A model generated the notes under the pieces. The model saw only the letters and a list, made by a program, of their open reading frames with translations, searched no databases and was not told where the DNA came from. Made by a program: the position numbers and the translations under genes. A stretch of DNA of 38,336 nt from Bacteroidota bacterium (GTDB lineage Bacteria; Bacteroidota; Bacteroidia; Flavobacteriales_F; PHOS-HE28). This document shows, piece by piece, positions 21,858-30,901 of the stretch (within the stretch, counting starts at the first letter, position 1; each line of letters opens with the position of its first letter). The stretch is from assembly GCA_018266685.1 (NCBI GenBank), contig JAFDZY010000407.1:1-38336 (forward strand). Direction: 5' to 3'.

Positions 21858-23072
21858 ATGCACACGGAAAGCAAGTTCGACACCATTGAAAGCGCCATTG
21901 CGGACATCCGCGCCGGCAAGCTCGTGATCGTGGTGGACGACGAAGACCGCGAGAACGAAGGCGACTTCATCACGGCGGCACGCAATGCCACGCCGGAGGT
22001 GGTGAACTTCATGGCCACCCACGGCCGCGGCCTCATCTGCACGCCCCTTACCGAGGAGCGGTGCGAACAGCTGGGCCTGGACCTGATGGTGCAGGACAAT
22101 ACGGCACTGCATGAAACGCCCTTCACCGTAAGCATAGACCTGCGCGGCCATGGCACCACGACCGGCATCAGTGCCAGCGACCGCAGCAAAACCATCAAGG
22201 CCCTGATAGACCCCGCCACGCGCCCGGCGGACCTCGGAAGGCCCGGCCACATCTTCCCCCTCAAAGCCCGCAACGGGGGCGTGCTGCGCCGTACCGGCCA
22301 CACCGAGGCCACCGTGGACCTGGCCCGCCTGGCCGGCATGGAACCCGCCGGCGTGCTGGTGGAGATCATGAACGCGGACGGCACCATGGCCCGCCTGCCC
22401 GAACTGCGCGAAGTGGCCAAGAAGTTCAACCTGAAGCTCATCAGCATTGAGGACCTTGTGGCCTACCGCATGCGCACGGAGCGCAGCGTGGAGCGCGTGG
22501 TGGAGGTGAACATGCCCACCGAACACGGCGATTTCCGCCTGATCGCGTACCGCCAGAAGGACAGCGGGGAAGAGCACTTGGCACTGGTGAAAGGCACTTG
22601 GAAGGAAAATGAGCCCGTGCTGGTGCGCGTGCATAGTAGCTGCCTTACCGGCGACATCTTCGGCAGTTGCCGCTGTGACTGCGGTCCCCAGCTGCATGCC
22701 GCCATGGAAATGGTGGAGCGCGAAGGCAAGGGCGTGGTGCTGTACATGCAGCAGGAAGGGCGCGGCATCGGCCTGTTGAACAAACTGAAGGCCTACAAAT
22801 TGCAGGAACAGGGGGCGGACACCGTGGAGGCCAACCTCATGCTCGGCTTCGACATGGACGCCCGCGACTACGGCGTGGGCGCGCAGATCCTGCACGACCT
22901 GGGCATCCGCCGCATGCGCTTGCTGACCAACAACCCCAGGAAGCGCACCGGCCTGATCGGCTACGGCCTGGAGATCACCGAGAACGTGCCCATCCAGATC
23001 GCCCCGAACAAGCACAACAGGAACTACCTGCTCACCAAGAAGCTGAAAATGGGCCACCACTTGGACCTGTAG
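21858..23072 (+). CDS. ribBA: Bifunctional 3,4-dihydroxy-2-butanone-4-phosphate synthase / GTP cyclohydrolase II
   Basis: The 404-residue fusion carries both entry enzymes of riboflavin synthesis. The N-terminal half (about residues 1-200) is RibB, making the four-carbon unit from ribulose 5-phosphate: [61 protein letters not shown]. The C-terminal half is Rib[24 protein letters not shown] with the zinc cysteines, then [24 protein letters not shown], and [20 protein letters not shown]. Length and motifs are complete. The start ATG 21858 is preferred; an out-of-frame ATG at 21841 is ignored. The stop lies 6 bp from the stop of the convergent tamB. Confidence 0.96.
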   Translation: MHTESKFDTIESAIADIRAGKLVIVVDDEDRENEGDFITAARNATPEVVNFMATHGRGLICTPLTEERCEQLGLDLMVQDNTALHETPFTVSIDLRGHGTTTGISASDRSKTIKALIDPATRPADLGRPGHIFPLKARNGGVLRRTGHTEATVDLARLAGMEPAGVLVEIMNADGTMARLPELREVAKKFNLKLISIEDLVAYRMRTERSVERVVEVNMPTEHGDFRLIAYRQKDSGEEHLALVKGTWKENEPVLVRVHSSCLTGDIFGSCRCDCGPQLHAAMEMVEREGKGVVLYMQQEGRGIGLLNKLKAYKLQEQGADTVEANLMLGFDMDARDYGVGAQILHDLGIRRMRLLTNNPRKRTGLIGYGLEITENVPIQIAPNKHNRNYLLTKKLKMGHHLDL

Positions 23073-23078
23073 GTCCGG

Positions 23079-26000
23079 TTAGCGCCCCGCCGCTTTTTTC
23101 CGCTTGCCGGTGATTCCGCCCCAGAACTTGCGGAAGAACTCGCCCAGCGTATCGAACTCCTCACGGTAGGCCAAGCCTGCACCCTGCGTGGTTTGCGCCT
23201 GGTCCACCTGTCCAAGGTTTTTGTCGTTGCTTTGGCTGAAAGCCTTGAAGCGCAGCTTGCCGTCCTGTGTCAAGGCGTATTCTGCGGAAAAGTCGCCGAT
23301 CAGGTTGTTGCCCTGCTGGTTTCCGCCATTACCGTAGGCCACGCCCACGTTGGTGCTCAGTTGCAGGCGGTCGTTGAACATTTGGGTGCTCAGGGCCACT
23401 TCCACCTCATCCTGCGAAACCACGTCGCCCGTGCGCCAGTTCACGCCCACGTCGAAGGTCTTGCTCAGCGCACCGAGCCAGTTGCTGATCTGGTTGCTCA
23501 GAAGCTCGGTGCCGGTGGTGGCCGCACCTCCGCCCAGGCCGCTGTTCTCACTTTGGCTGGCGGTGGCGTCCGTGGGCATGAAACGGTTCAGCACAATGAG
23601 CGAAAACACCTGCTTGTTCATGTCGTCCGTGTTGGCCAGCGCGCTTCCCACCAAGGTGCGCACGGACTCGTCCACGGTGGGCAGCTTCACGTCGAACCCG
23701 ATCTCCGGGTTCATCAGCTTTTGGGACAGGTGCATCATCACCTCCACCGGAAAGCGCTTCTTGTAGGCCTCGGTGCGGAGCCCGGCGGGGATCACATCGT
23801 ACAGGCTGGCGCGCAGGCGGTAGATGGCATCCACGTTGATGATGGCATCGAACGGGTCGCCATACCACGTAATGTGGCCGCCCGGCTCCACGCCGAAGCG
23901 CTTGTTCACCAGGTTGCGCAAGGTGAAGAGGTAGTCGCCGTCCACCAGTTCCACGTCGCCCTTCATGCTGAAATCGCCCGAGGGTGTTACGGACATGGCC
24001 AGGTTGCCATTGCCGCGCCCGCGCATGATGTCGCCCACCGTGGGATCGAAGATCAGCTCGAACTTGGCATCGGGTGTTACGGCCACCTTCATGTTCAGCC
24101 GGATGCCGCTAAGGTCCACTCCCTGTTCCGCCGTATCGGCCGCTAGGCCATTGTCGGTGAAGCGCACAAAGGGAATGCTGCCCACGTCCGTGCTGGCCCC
24201 GAGCGGAAAGTGGATGTCGGTGCCGGAGGCCGTGGCCGCATCCACATCGATGTCCAGGTTGTCCGTGTAGCCGCTTACGCCCATGGAGCCCGTGGCATAG
24301 GCCTTGCCGTAGTACAGCTCGTTGTTCTTTTCATCGGTGTCCAGCACCTTGAAATTATCCATGTCCAGGCTCACGTCGAAGTTCCAGTCCTTGAGCCCGT
24401 GGTGGATGATGGTGCCGTTCGCAGTGGCGGTTTGGCCTTCGTCATCCCGCACCTTCACCTGGTCCAGTGCGAACATGTCCGGCTGGATGTTCACCGTGTG
24501 CGTAAAGCTGTAGAACGTGTTCAGGTAGTTGATGCGCAGGCCCGCGTTCACCAGGTTGGCCGTTCCGTTGATCTGGGGCTCGGCCAGTTTGCCGGTAACG
24601 TTCACCACGCCGGTAACTTGCCCTTGGATATCACTGATGGATTCGGGCAAATAAGGGTTCAGGAAGCGCAGGTCGAACCGGTCCATGTGCAGCTTCAAAT
24701 CCAGTTCCTGGGCCTTGCCAGGGGTGAGCTGCCCGGCAAAGTTGAAGGCTCGCAGGGTGTCACGGTCCAGCAGGCCACTTACGTTGATGGCATCTCCCTC
24801 CTCATTGTAGGCAGCCGCAAAGCGCAGGTTGCCCACGGGCTTGTCCTGCACGGCAAGGCTGTCCACGCAGAGGTAGCTCAGCAGGTAGGGATTCCCGAAG
24901 AGGTCGAAGAGGCGCCCGTCCCCGCTGATCAGGCCGTGTACTTCCGGGCCGGTGTACAAGGGCTTCAAATTTTCCATCCGCACCTCGTTGAGGCTGAAGG
25001 CCAGCGCCAAGGTGGAATCCCGGCCGGCGCTGCCGTCCAGCAGCACGGTTTGCGGCCCGTTCTCCAACAGGAGCGAATCCACGCGCACGGTGCTGCTGTC
25101 CAAATGGACCGTGGCTGGTTGCGGATTGTGCCATTGCCCCTGCCCAAGGTCCACATGGCTGGGCTCCAGTTCAACCGTTACGGATGAGGGTCCGTTCACC
25201 AATGCGTTCAAGTTGATGGTGCCACTGGCCTTGCCTCCGTTGGTTGCGCGGCCCGCCCAATCCGCACTTAGCCGCACCTCGTCCTGGTAGGCCTGCCCGG
25301 TTACATAAAGGTTTTGCATCGCCACGCTGTCCGCCGTATGCCCGTTGCCCTTCAGGCTGAAGGCCAGCAGGTCCATGGTTTTTGAGAGCGTGATCACCAG
25401 GGAGTCACCGGCAATGCCCTTGTAGCCCAGGTGTGGAAACTGTGCGTCCAAGCCGAGGTCGAACGTTTTGCTGCTGAACTTGCCATTGAACATGGCGCCC
25501 GGCTCCAGCTCCATTCCTGGGACTACCAGGTCCAGCACGGGCTGCGCCTGGCCAATGGCACCTTCGAACGTGAAATCCTGCGCCGCTTGTTTGTACTCCA
25601 CCTCATCCTCCAGTGCAGGAAAAACGCTGTAAACGGCACTTTTCACGGCACCCGGCAACAAGGTGGGATAGAACACCCCGCGCACCGTGGCCGTGGCAAT
25701 GTCGCTTTGCAGCTTCACCACCGGCTGTCCGCCTTCATTCGCGGCATCCAGCGCAATGTTCCCCAGGTGCAGGTCCACGGTGTCCTGGCAATAGGCCACA
25801 TCCTTCATGCGGATGGAGCCCAGCAAGCTGTCAGGCGCCAGGCGGCCCTTGGCTTCCACCTGCATCACAAGGTCGCTGTAACCCTCACCGCCGATGAACC
25901 CCAGCGCCCGCAGGTCCATGCGTTTCACGTTGGCGCTGAAGTCCACCGCAGGCCACTTGCCGCGCAGGTCCGCCAACCCGTTGAAATCCAGTTGCACCTT

Positions 26001-27554
26001 GGGGTCTGTGCAGTGAAGTTCCCCGTTGAAGAGGTCTTTTTCCAACTTGCCGTTCAGCGTGATGCCGCCAATGTTGTATTTGGCAAGGCCCAGTTCCGGC
26101 ACGCTGCCGTCAATTTCAGCCACCAGGGTCTTTAGGCTTTTGCCGGAGGCTTTCACATCCACGTCCACCGCCAGGTTGCCAATGGCTTCGGTGGCCAGCA
26201 CCATGCCCAGGTTGAAACCGTCGGTGGCCAACCTTCCCTTCAACTGGAAGAACTTGCTCACCGTGTCCCGCTCAAAGGAGATGTCGCTGCGCAGGGTGCC
26301 CGCTGCGGAAGTGGCGCTTCCATAGGTGGTGAAGGAGTTGACGAAGCCGGTGAAGTTGCCCGCAAAAGCCATGCGGCCCAAGCGTTGCACTTCTGGCGGC
26401 ACCGCCAGCCTGCCTCCCGCCTTGAATGGCGGCATTGGCAGGGTGGCCAGGTCTGCCGGGTCCGTAAGGATCTCCGATGCGTCCAGCACGATGAACGTGT
26501 TCTGAAAATCGGGCAGCCCGGTCATTTCCACATCGCCGCGGAACACGGACCGGCCCCCAAAGCGCAGCTCCATGCCGCGCCCCTTCAAGGCATTGATCCG
26601 GCCCTGCACTTTACCGCTCAGGGCAATGGCATAGTCCACGCCTTCCAGATCCGGCGCGAAGAGGGCCACGTCGGCAAATTGCAGCCTTGAACTGTCAAGG
26701 TCCGCCGCGATGATCACTTGGCTGGTGAACTCGTCCAGGTCGTCCAGGCTGTGCGTGCGCAGGTCCAGGTCGCCGCGGATGTCGCTGCCCAGGGATCCCT
26801 TGCGCTGGCTTCCGGTCATTAAGTGCATGCCGTTCATCCGGATGCCCACGGGGGCCACGCGGGCCGCGCCGCTCAAGTGTTCCACGGCCAAGCCGCTCCT
26901 GTCCGTGAACCGCATGTCATCAAACTGGAACAGGATGGAATCGCCAGCCACCAGCAGGTCATGCCCGTGTATCTGCGCCGCCGGAATGTCCACATGGTCC
27001 AAGTCCACACCGAAGGGCAGGGTGTGGTAGTTGTGGTCGTTGTAGGTGAAGTGCAGGTCGCGGATGTCCACTTGCCCGCACTTGATGATCCAGGCTTCGG
27101 AAGCCGCAGTGTCCGCGCCGGGTGCACCCTTCAGCTTGCTGAGCAGGTTGGTGAGGTTGCTGTGCTTGTCACCTTCGGCCTTTTGCAGGTTGAAGCGCGA
27201 ACGGTGCAGCTCCAGTCTTTTCACCTTTATCTGCAGGCCCGTGCGGTGTATGCGCAAGCCGCGCACCCATACTTCATCCGCAGCGATCAACGTATCGCCC
27301 TTCAGGTCGGCTATGAAAAGGCCGTGGAGGCGGTTGGCCCCGAATAGCCGCAGTTCCACGCGGTCGATGTGAAGTTCCGTGCCCAATTGCCTGCTTAAGG
27401 AGGCGCTGAGCTTGCCGGCGAGCCAGGTCTGCACTTCGGGCGTGAGCAAGGCCAGCACGGTGGCTGCGAGCACAAGCACAAGCAAGGCCAGCACGCGGAA
27501 TATCCGGCGCCCTGTGCGCCAGGGCCGCTTTGGCCTTTCAACTCCCCGTGCCAT
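23079..27554 (-). CDS. tamB: TamB-like translocation and assembly module protein
   Basis: The 1491-residue protein has one N-terminal membrane anchor (about residues 17-37, FRVLALLVLVLAATVLALL) and a very long periplasmic part made of repeated beta strands, then the C-terminal TamB (DUF490) domain at about residues 1000-1470. C-terminal features include VVNVTGKLAEPQINGTANLVNAGL, KGDVELVDGDYLFTLRNLVNKRF, DAIINVDAIYRLRASLYDV, and SLIVLNRFMPT, ending ITGKRKKAAGR. AsmA/TamB proteins act as bridge-like structures between the inner and outer membranes for lipid transport or outer-membrane protein assembly. The start ATG 27554 is divergent from tsaD with a shared 74-bp promoter region. The GC-rich antisense strand gives many spurious open frames. 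Confidence 0.9.
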   Translation of the reverse strand: MARGVERPKRPWRTGRRIFRVLALLVLVLAATVLALLTPEVQTWLAGKLSASLSRQLGTELHIDRVELRLFGANRLHGLFIADLKGDTLIAADEVWVRGLRIHRTGLQIKVKRLELHRSRFNLQKAEGDKHSNLTNLLSKLKGAPGADTAASEAWIIKCGQVDIRDLHFTYNDHNYHTLPFGVDLDHVDIPAAQIHGHDLLVAGDSILFQFDDMRFTDRSGLAVEHLSGAARVAPVGIRMNGMHLMTGSQRKGSLGSDIRGDLDLRTHSLDDLDEFTSQVIIAADLDSSRLQFADVALFAPDLEGVDYAIALSGKVQGRINALKGRGMELRFGGRSVFRGDVEMTGLPDFQNTFIVLDASEILTDPADLATLPMPPFKAGGRLAVPPEVQRLGRMAFAGNFTGFVNSFTTYGSATSAAGTLRSDISFERDTVSKFFQLKGRLATDGFNLGMVLATEAIGNLAVDVDVKASGKSLKTLVAEIDGSVPELGLAKYNIGGITLNGKLEKDLFNGELHCTDPKVQLDFNGLADLRGKWPAVDFSANVKRMDLRALGFIGGEGYSDLVMQVEAKGRLAPDSLLGSIRMKDVAYCQDTVDLHLGNIALDAANEGGQPVVKLQSDIATATVRGVFYPTLLPGAVKSAVYSVFPALEDEVEYKQAAQDFTFEGAIGQAQPVLDLVVPGMELEPGAMFNGKFSSKTFDLGLDAQFPHLGYKGIAGDSLVITLSKTMDLLAFSLKGNGHTADSVAMQNLYVTGQAYQDEVRLSADWAGRATNGGKASGTINLNALVNGPSSVTVELEPSHVDLGQGQWHNPQPATVHLDSSTVRVDSLLLENGPQTVLLDGSAGRDSTLALAFSLNEVRMENLKPLYTGPEVHGLISGDGRLFDLFGNPYLLSYLCVDSLAVQDKPVGNLRFAAAYNEEGDAINVSGLLDRDTLRAFNFAGQLTPGKAQELDLKLHMDRFDLRFLNPYLPESISDIQGQVTGVVNVTGKLAEPQINGTANLVNAGLRINYLNTFYSFTHTVNIQPDMFALDQVKVRDDEGQTATANGTIIHHGLKDWNFDVSLDMDNFKVLDTDEKNNELYYGKAYATGSMGVSGYTDNLDIDVDAATASGTDIHFPLGASTDVGSIPFVRFTDNGLAADTAEQGVDLSGIRLNMKVAVTPDAKFELIFDPTVGDIMRGRGNGNLAMSVTPSGDFSMKGDVELVDGDYLFTLRNLVNKRFGVEPGGHITWYGDPFDAIINVDAIYRLRASLYDVIPAGLRTEAYKKRFPVEVMMHLSQKLMNPEIGFDVKLPTVDESVRTLVGSALANTDDMNKQVFSLIVLNRFMPTDATASQSENSGLGGGAATTGTELLSNQISNWLGALSKTFDVGVNWRTGDVVSQDEVEVALSTQMFNDRLQLSTNVGVAYGNGGNQQGNNLIGDFSAEYALTQDGKLRFKAFSQSNDKNLGQVDQAQTTQGAGLAYREEFDTLGEFFRKFWGGITGKRKKAAGR

Positions 27555-27602
27555 CTCTGCTTAGTTTCGGGCCTCCTTTTGCAACAATCAGGCCCAAAGG
27601 GC

Positions 27603-27610
27603 CAAATTTA
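27603..27610 (-). promoter_or_regulatory. -7 element TAAATTTG of tamB
   Basis: On the minus strand TAAATTTG matches TAnnTTTG exactly, 48 bp before ATG 27554. A weaker string for tsaD (TAGTTTCG, 27562-27569) lies on the plus strand. No TTG at 19 bp is found for either. Confidence 0.5.
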
Positions 27611-27628
27611 TCCGCTGCTCCACTCCCC

Positions 27629-28642
27629 GTGCCCTCCATCCTGCTTGGCATAGAAAGTTCTTGCGATGAAACCGCCGCCGCCGTGCTGGTGGACGGCTTG
27701 TTGCGCAGCAATGTGGTGGCCGGCCAGGATGTGCATGCCAAATGGGGGGGCGTGGTCCCGGAACTGGCCAGCCGCGCCCACCAGGAACACATTGTGCCCG
27801 TGGTGGCAGAGGCGCTCCGCACCGCAGGCGTTGCCAAGGAAGACCTGAACGCCGTGGCCTTTACCCGCGGTCCTGGCTTGGTGGGCGCGCTGCTCGTGGG
27901 CACCTGCTTTGCCCGCTCCCTGGCGCAGGCCCTGAACATCCCGCTACTGGCCGTGAACCATGTGCAGGCCCATGTGATGGCGCACTTCATCCGCGACGGA
28001 AGCGACCGGCGCACGCCTTCATTCCCGTTCCTGAACCTTACCGTGAGCGGTGGCCACAGCCAGTTGGTGCTGGTGCACTCCCCCTTGGACATGGAGGTGA
28101 TGGGCTCCACCTTGGACGATGCCGCCGGCGAAGCCTTTGACAAGGGGGCCAAGGTGCTGGGCCTGCCCTATCCCGGCGGCCCGCTGGTGGACAAGCACGC
28201 CAAGCTGGGCAATCCCCACCGGTTCCAATTGCCCAAGCCGGCCATTGAAGGCTTGGACCTGAGCTTCAGCGGGATCAAAACCGCATTTGTGGCGCTGGTG
28301 CAGCGGGAGGAAAGCAGGCAGCCTGGTTTTGCCGATTCGGAACTGAACGACCTGTGCGCATCACTGCAAAATGCCATCATCGATCATCTGATGGCAAAGA
28401 CCCGGCGGGCCGTCCGCCAGCACCAAGTTAAAGCGGTGGGCATTGCAGGCGGCGTGGCGGCCAACAGCGGTTTGCGCGAAAGGCTCAAGGAGTTTGGCGA
28501 ACGCGAGGGCGTGGAAGTCTTCATTCCACCCTTCGCCTATTGCACGGACAATGCGGCCATGATCGCCGAAGCGGGCCGCCACCTGCTGGAGGCTGGCCGG
28601 ACCGCCCCACTGGACACCGTACCTGTACCACGCACCAGTTGA
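27629..28642 (+). CDS. tsaD: tRNA N6-adenosine threonylcarbamoyltransferase (TsaD)
   Basis: The 337-residue protein completes synthesis of t6A37 in tRNAs reading ANN codons, acting with TsaB and TsaE. It has the ASKHA-fold family signatures: SILLGIESSCDETAAAV, SRAHQEHIVPVV, the metal-binding VNHVQAHVMAHF (two histidines), FPFLNLTVSGGHSQLVLV, LDDAAGEAFDKGAKVLGLPYPGGP and the C-terminal GIAGGVAANSGLRERL with a final metal-site region FAYCTDNAAMIAEAGR. GTG 27629 directly precedes the conserved start (VPSILLGIESSCDET); the frame is open upstream to 27530 but overlaps divergent tamB. A TPR gene follows 29 bp later. Confidence 0.95.
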   Translation: MPSILLGIESSCDETAAAVLVDGLLRSNVVAGQDVHAKWGGVVPELASRAHQEHIVPVVAEALRTAGVAKEDLNAVAFTRGPGLVGALLVGTCFARSLAQALNIPLLAVNHVQAHVMAHFIRDGSDRRTPSFPFLNLTVSGGHSQLVLVHSPLDMEVMGSTLDDAAGEAFDKGAKVLGLPYPGGPLVDKHAKLGNPHRFQLPKPAIEGLDLSFSGIKTAFVALVQREESRQPGFADSELNDLCASLQNAIIDHLMAKTRRAVRQHQVKAVGIAGGVAANSGLRERLKEFGEREGVEVFIPPFAYCTDNAAMIAEAGRHLLEAGRTAPLDTVPVPRTS

Positions 28643-28657
28643 TCCGGTCGGCAAGTT

Positions 28658-28665
28658 TAACTTTG
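28658..28665 (+). promoter_or_regulatory. -7 element TAACTTTG of the TPR gene
   Basis: TAACTTTG matches TAnnTTTG exactly and lies 6 bp before ATG 28672, so transcription may begin at or very near the start codon. A TTG lies 16 bp upstream (28639-28641). Confidence 0.6.
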
Positions 28666-28671
28666 TGGAAC

Positions 28672-29622
28672 ATGCTCCACCGCATCCTGCTCCTGCTCTC
28701 CCTGCCCCTGGTGGCCATTTGTGCCGCCGCGCAAGGTGCACCGGATGCAAGCCGCTTCATTGTACAGGGCGACAGCCTGCTGGAGGCCAACCAGCCATCG
28801 CGGGCCATGCAGAAATACAACAAGGCGGTGGAGCTTGGTGCCACTGCCAATGCCTTGGCCGCGCGTGCCAGGGGCTGGTACTACCAAGGCAAGTACACCC
28901 AGTTCCTGGCGGACGTGAACCGCGCCCTGGCACTGGACAGCCTGCATCCGCAAGCCAATTTCCAACGGGCGCTCTATGCCTCGCGCACCGATGACCATGC
29001 CGCCTCCATCCGATTCACAACACGCGCATTAAAGACGGCCAAGAAACCGGAACTTCAGCGGCAGGCCTTGATCTTGCGCGGTTCTGCCGAAGCGGCCTCC
29101 GGGCGCAACCAGCAGGCCATTGCGGACCTGAAGCTCGGCATCACCGACCGCACGGACGACCCCGTGGCCATGAAGCTCCTGGCACGGATGCTGGATGAAG
29201 CCGGCGACATGGCCGGCAGCCTCGCCATGCTTGAAAAATTGTGCACCATCCGGCCGGACGACATCGGGAACTGGAGCAACAAAGGATACGAGCTGAACAG
29301 GCTGGAACGCTACTCGGAAGCGTTGAACGCCTTGGACAAAGCATTGGAGATCGATAAAGACGAACCCGTGGTGCTCAGCAACAAGGCCTACGCCCTGCTC
29401 CAACTGGACCGCGATGCCGATGCCATGGCCTCCGTGAACCGAAGCCTGAAAGGTGATGCCGCCAACCCCTTTGCCTTGCGCACACGGGCGTTGCTATACC
29501 TGCGCAAAGGTGAACGGGACAAGGCCTGCAACGATCTTTCATTGGCCAAGGCCATGGGTGCCTCCACCGATGTGGACGACCTGATCAAGCAGCATTGCGC
29601 CGGGCTGCAACCCAAGCGGTAG
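28672..29622 (+). CDS. Secreted tetratricopeptide-repeat protein
   Basis: The 316-residue protein begins with a signal peptide (MLHRILLLLSLPLVAICAAAQ). The rest is built of TPR-like helix pairs: SLLEANQPSRAMQKYNKAVE, ARARGWYYQGKYTQFLADVN, QALILRGSAEAASGRNQQAI, LLARMLDEAGDMAGSLAMLEK, NKGYELNRLERYSEALNALDKALEID, NKAYALLQLDRDADAMASVNRSLK and TRALLYLRKGERDKACNDLSLAK. Seven or so repeats and no other domain suggest a protein-interaction scaffold in the periplasm. The ATG 28672 lies 6 bp from a perfect -7 element, so a very short leader is likely. It follows tsaD by 29 bp but has its own promoter. Client and pathway cannot be inferred. Confidence 0.82.
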   Translation: MLHRILLLLSLPLVAICAAAQGAPDASRFIVQGDSLLEANQPSRAMQKYNKAVELGATANALAARARGWYYQGKYTQFLADVNRALALDSLHPQANFQRALYASRTDDHAASIRFTTRALKTAKKPELQRQALILRGSAEAASGRNQQAIADLKLGITDRTDDPVAMKLLARMLDEAGDMAGSLAMLEKLCTIRPDDIGNWSNKGYELNRLERYSEALNALDKALEIDKDEPVVLSNKAYALLQLDRDADAMASVNRSLKGDAANPFALRTRALLYLRKGERDKACNDLSLAKAMGASTDVDDLIKQHCAGLQPKR

Positions 29623-29745
29623 GCCATTGTCGGCACCTTTGCAGGTGATCGTTTCCAGCGGTGCCGGGCAACACCCCGATTTGGCGCTGCCACAGCGCAT
29701 TTTCCCGAATTGGCGTAGTATTGGGGTTCAATTCAACACCCATTG

Positions 29746-30537
29746 ATGAACATCCTTTGCCCGACCGACCTTACGCTGGCAGCCGACGTTGCCTTGGCAT
29801 ACGCCGGCCACATCGCCAAGCAAACTTCCGGAAGCGTAACCCTTTTCCATGCACTGGGGAAAAAGGACGCAAAAAGCGATGGCGCGGACCTGGCAAAGGC
29901 CCATTCCGACGTATTGGGCCATTTGTCCGGATTGGGAATTAAGGTGGACAAGTTGCAACGCGAAGGGGCCTTCATGAAGGAAATCGTCACAGAGGCGGGC
30001 AAAGGCTGTAAATTGATGGTGGCAGGCACCCATGGGGTGCAGGGCTTGCGCCAGGAAATGATGGGATCCGACATGCTGAAGTTGGTGCGTACCGTGCCGG
30101 TCCCCACGCTGGTGGTGCAGCTCTATTCCAAGCGCAAGGTGGAGATGAAGCGCATCGTGATGCCCGTGGCGGGCCATGCCGACATCAAGCCGCTCATGGA
30201 CGCTGTATGCATTTTGGCCAAGGCATTCAACGCCGAAGTGGACGTGTACCAGCAATTGGTGGAAGGCGAATCCACCAGCAATGCCTTGCTGAAGAACAAG
30301 GTGGCCATGATCGAACGCCTAAAGAAAGATGGTGTGCGCTACAATGAAGTGAACGAACCCGTGGGCAAGCACTTCGAGGGTTTTGCCACGCTCACCATCC
30401 GCTACGCCCATAAAGTAGGTGCGGACTGCATTGCGGTAATGGCCGCTGCCAGCGGCGAGCACAAGAAGATCGCCGACAAGGAAAAGCAGGAACTGCTCAC
30501 CAACGAGAAGGGCATTCCCGTGCTGTGTGCCGTGTAG
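29746..30537 (+). CDS. Universal stress protein, two tandem Usp domains
   Basis: The 263-residue protein has two universal-stress-protein-like halves. The first (about 1-125) begins MNILCPTDLTLAADVALAYA and ends with the nucleotide-binding-type GCKLMVAGTHGVQG...VPVPTLVVQ. The second (about 128-263) begins MKRIVMPVAGHADIKPLMDA and ends with VGADCIAVMAA...EKGIPVLCAV. In the first half GTHGVQG...GSD resembles the ATP-binding loop G-x2-G-x9-G(S/T) of the family; the second half looks degraded at the same site. Such proteins act in cytosolic stress adaptation, with or without ATP. ATG 29746 is preferred over TTG 29743. TAGTATTG (29716-29723) is a one-mismatch -7 candidate. The stop is 6 bp from the stop of the convergent nucleotidyltransferase gene. 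Confidence 0.8.
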   Translation: MNILCPTDLTLAADVALAYAGHIAKQTSGSVTLFHALGKKDAKSDGADLAKAHSDVLGHLSGLGIKVDKLQREGAFMKEIVTEAGKGCKLMVAGTHGVQGLRQEMMGSDMLKLVRTVPVPTLVVQLYSKRKVEMKRIVMPVAGHADIKPLMDAVCILAKAFNAEVDVYQQLVEGESTSNALLKNKVAMIERLKKDGVRYNEVNEPVGKHFEGFATLTIRYAHKVGADCIAVMAAASGEHKKIADKEKQELLTNEKGIPVLCAV

Positions 30538-30543
30538 GTTCCC

Positions 30544-30855
30544 TCACGCGATCCTGGTGCGGCAGCGCTCCACCAATGCGCGAAAGCCCGGCGACATGGC
30601 GGTGAGGTCACCCACATCCACCTTGATCGGCAGGTCGCTGTCGATCAGGTCCTGCTCCAAGATCGCCAGTGTCCGCAGGTCGATCCGGTGATCGGCCTCA
30701 ATGGCCAGGTCCAGGTCACTGAATCTTTTCGCGGTGCCCTTCACCCGGCTCCCAAAGGCCCATACCGCAGCACCCGGGACATGTTTCTTCAAGATGGGAA
30801 GCAGCATGTCCAAGTGCCGTTGCTCCAGGTCCAGTTTTCCCTCCTCCATTGTCAT
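30544..30855 (-). CDS. Minimal nucleotidyltransferase domain protein (MNT, HI0073-like)
   Basis: The 103-residue protein has the polymerase-beta-type nucleotidyltransferase core: AVWAFGSRVKGTAKRFSDLDLAIE with Gly35-Ser36 and Asp47-x-Asp49, and a third carboxylate Asp80 in PIKVDVGDL. Family members are normally paired with a HEPN or HI0074-like substrate-binding protein, forming toxin-antitoxin-like or nucleotide-transfer modules. No partner gene is visible next to it: the convergent stress-protein gene lies on one side and a 211-bp duplication on the other. ATG 30855 is preceded by GGGAGG about 11 bases upstream, a rare purine-rich site in this window; ATG 30849 is an alternative. Confidence 0.85.
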   Translation of the reverse strand: MTMEEGKLDLEQRHLDMLLPILKKHVPGAAVWAFGSRVKGTAKRFSDLDLAIEADHRIDLRTLAILEQDLIDSDLPIKVDVGDLTAMSPGFRALVERCRTRIA

Positions 30856-30901
30856 GAAAATGGCACCTCCCAAATCACATCGAACCAACAATTGCTCGCA
30901 G

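Noticed and set aside
24210-25187. Long plus-strand open frame opposite tamB, and similar ones at 23193-24146 and 25431-26135.
   Set aside because: They are antisense shadows of the 1491-codon tamB gene with its strong codon bias.
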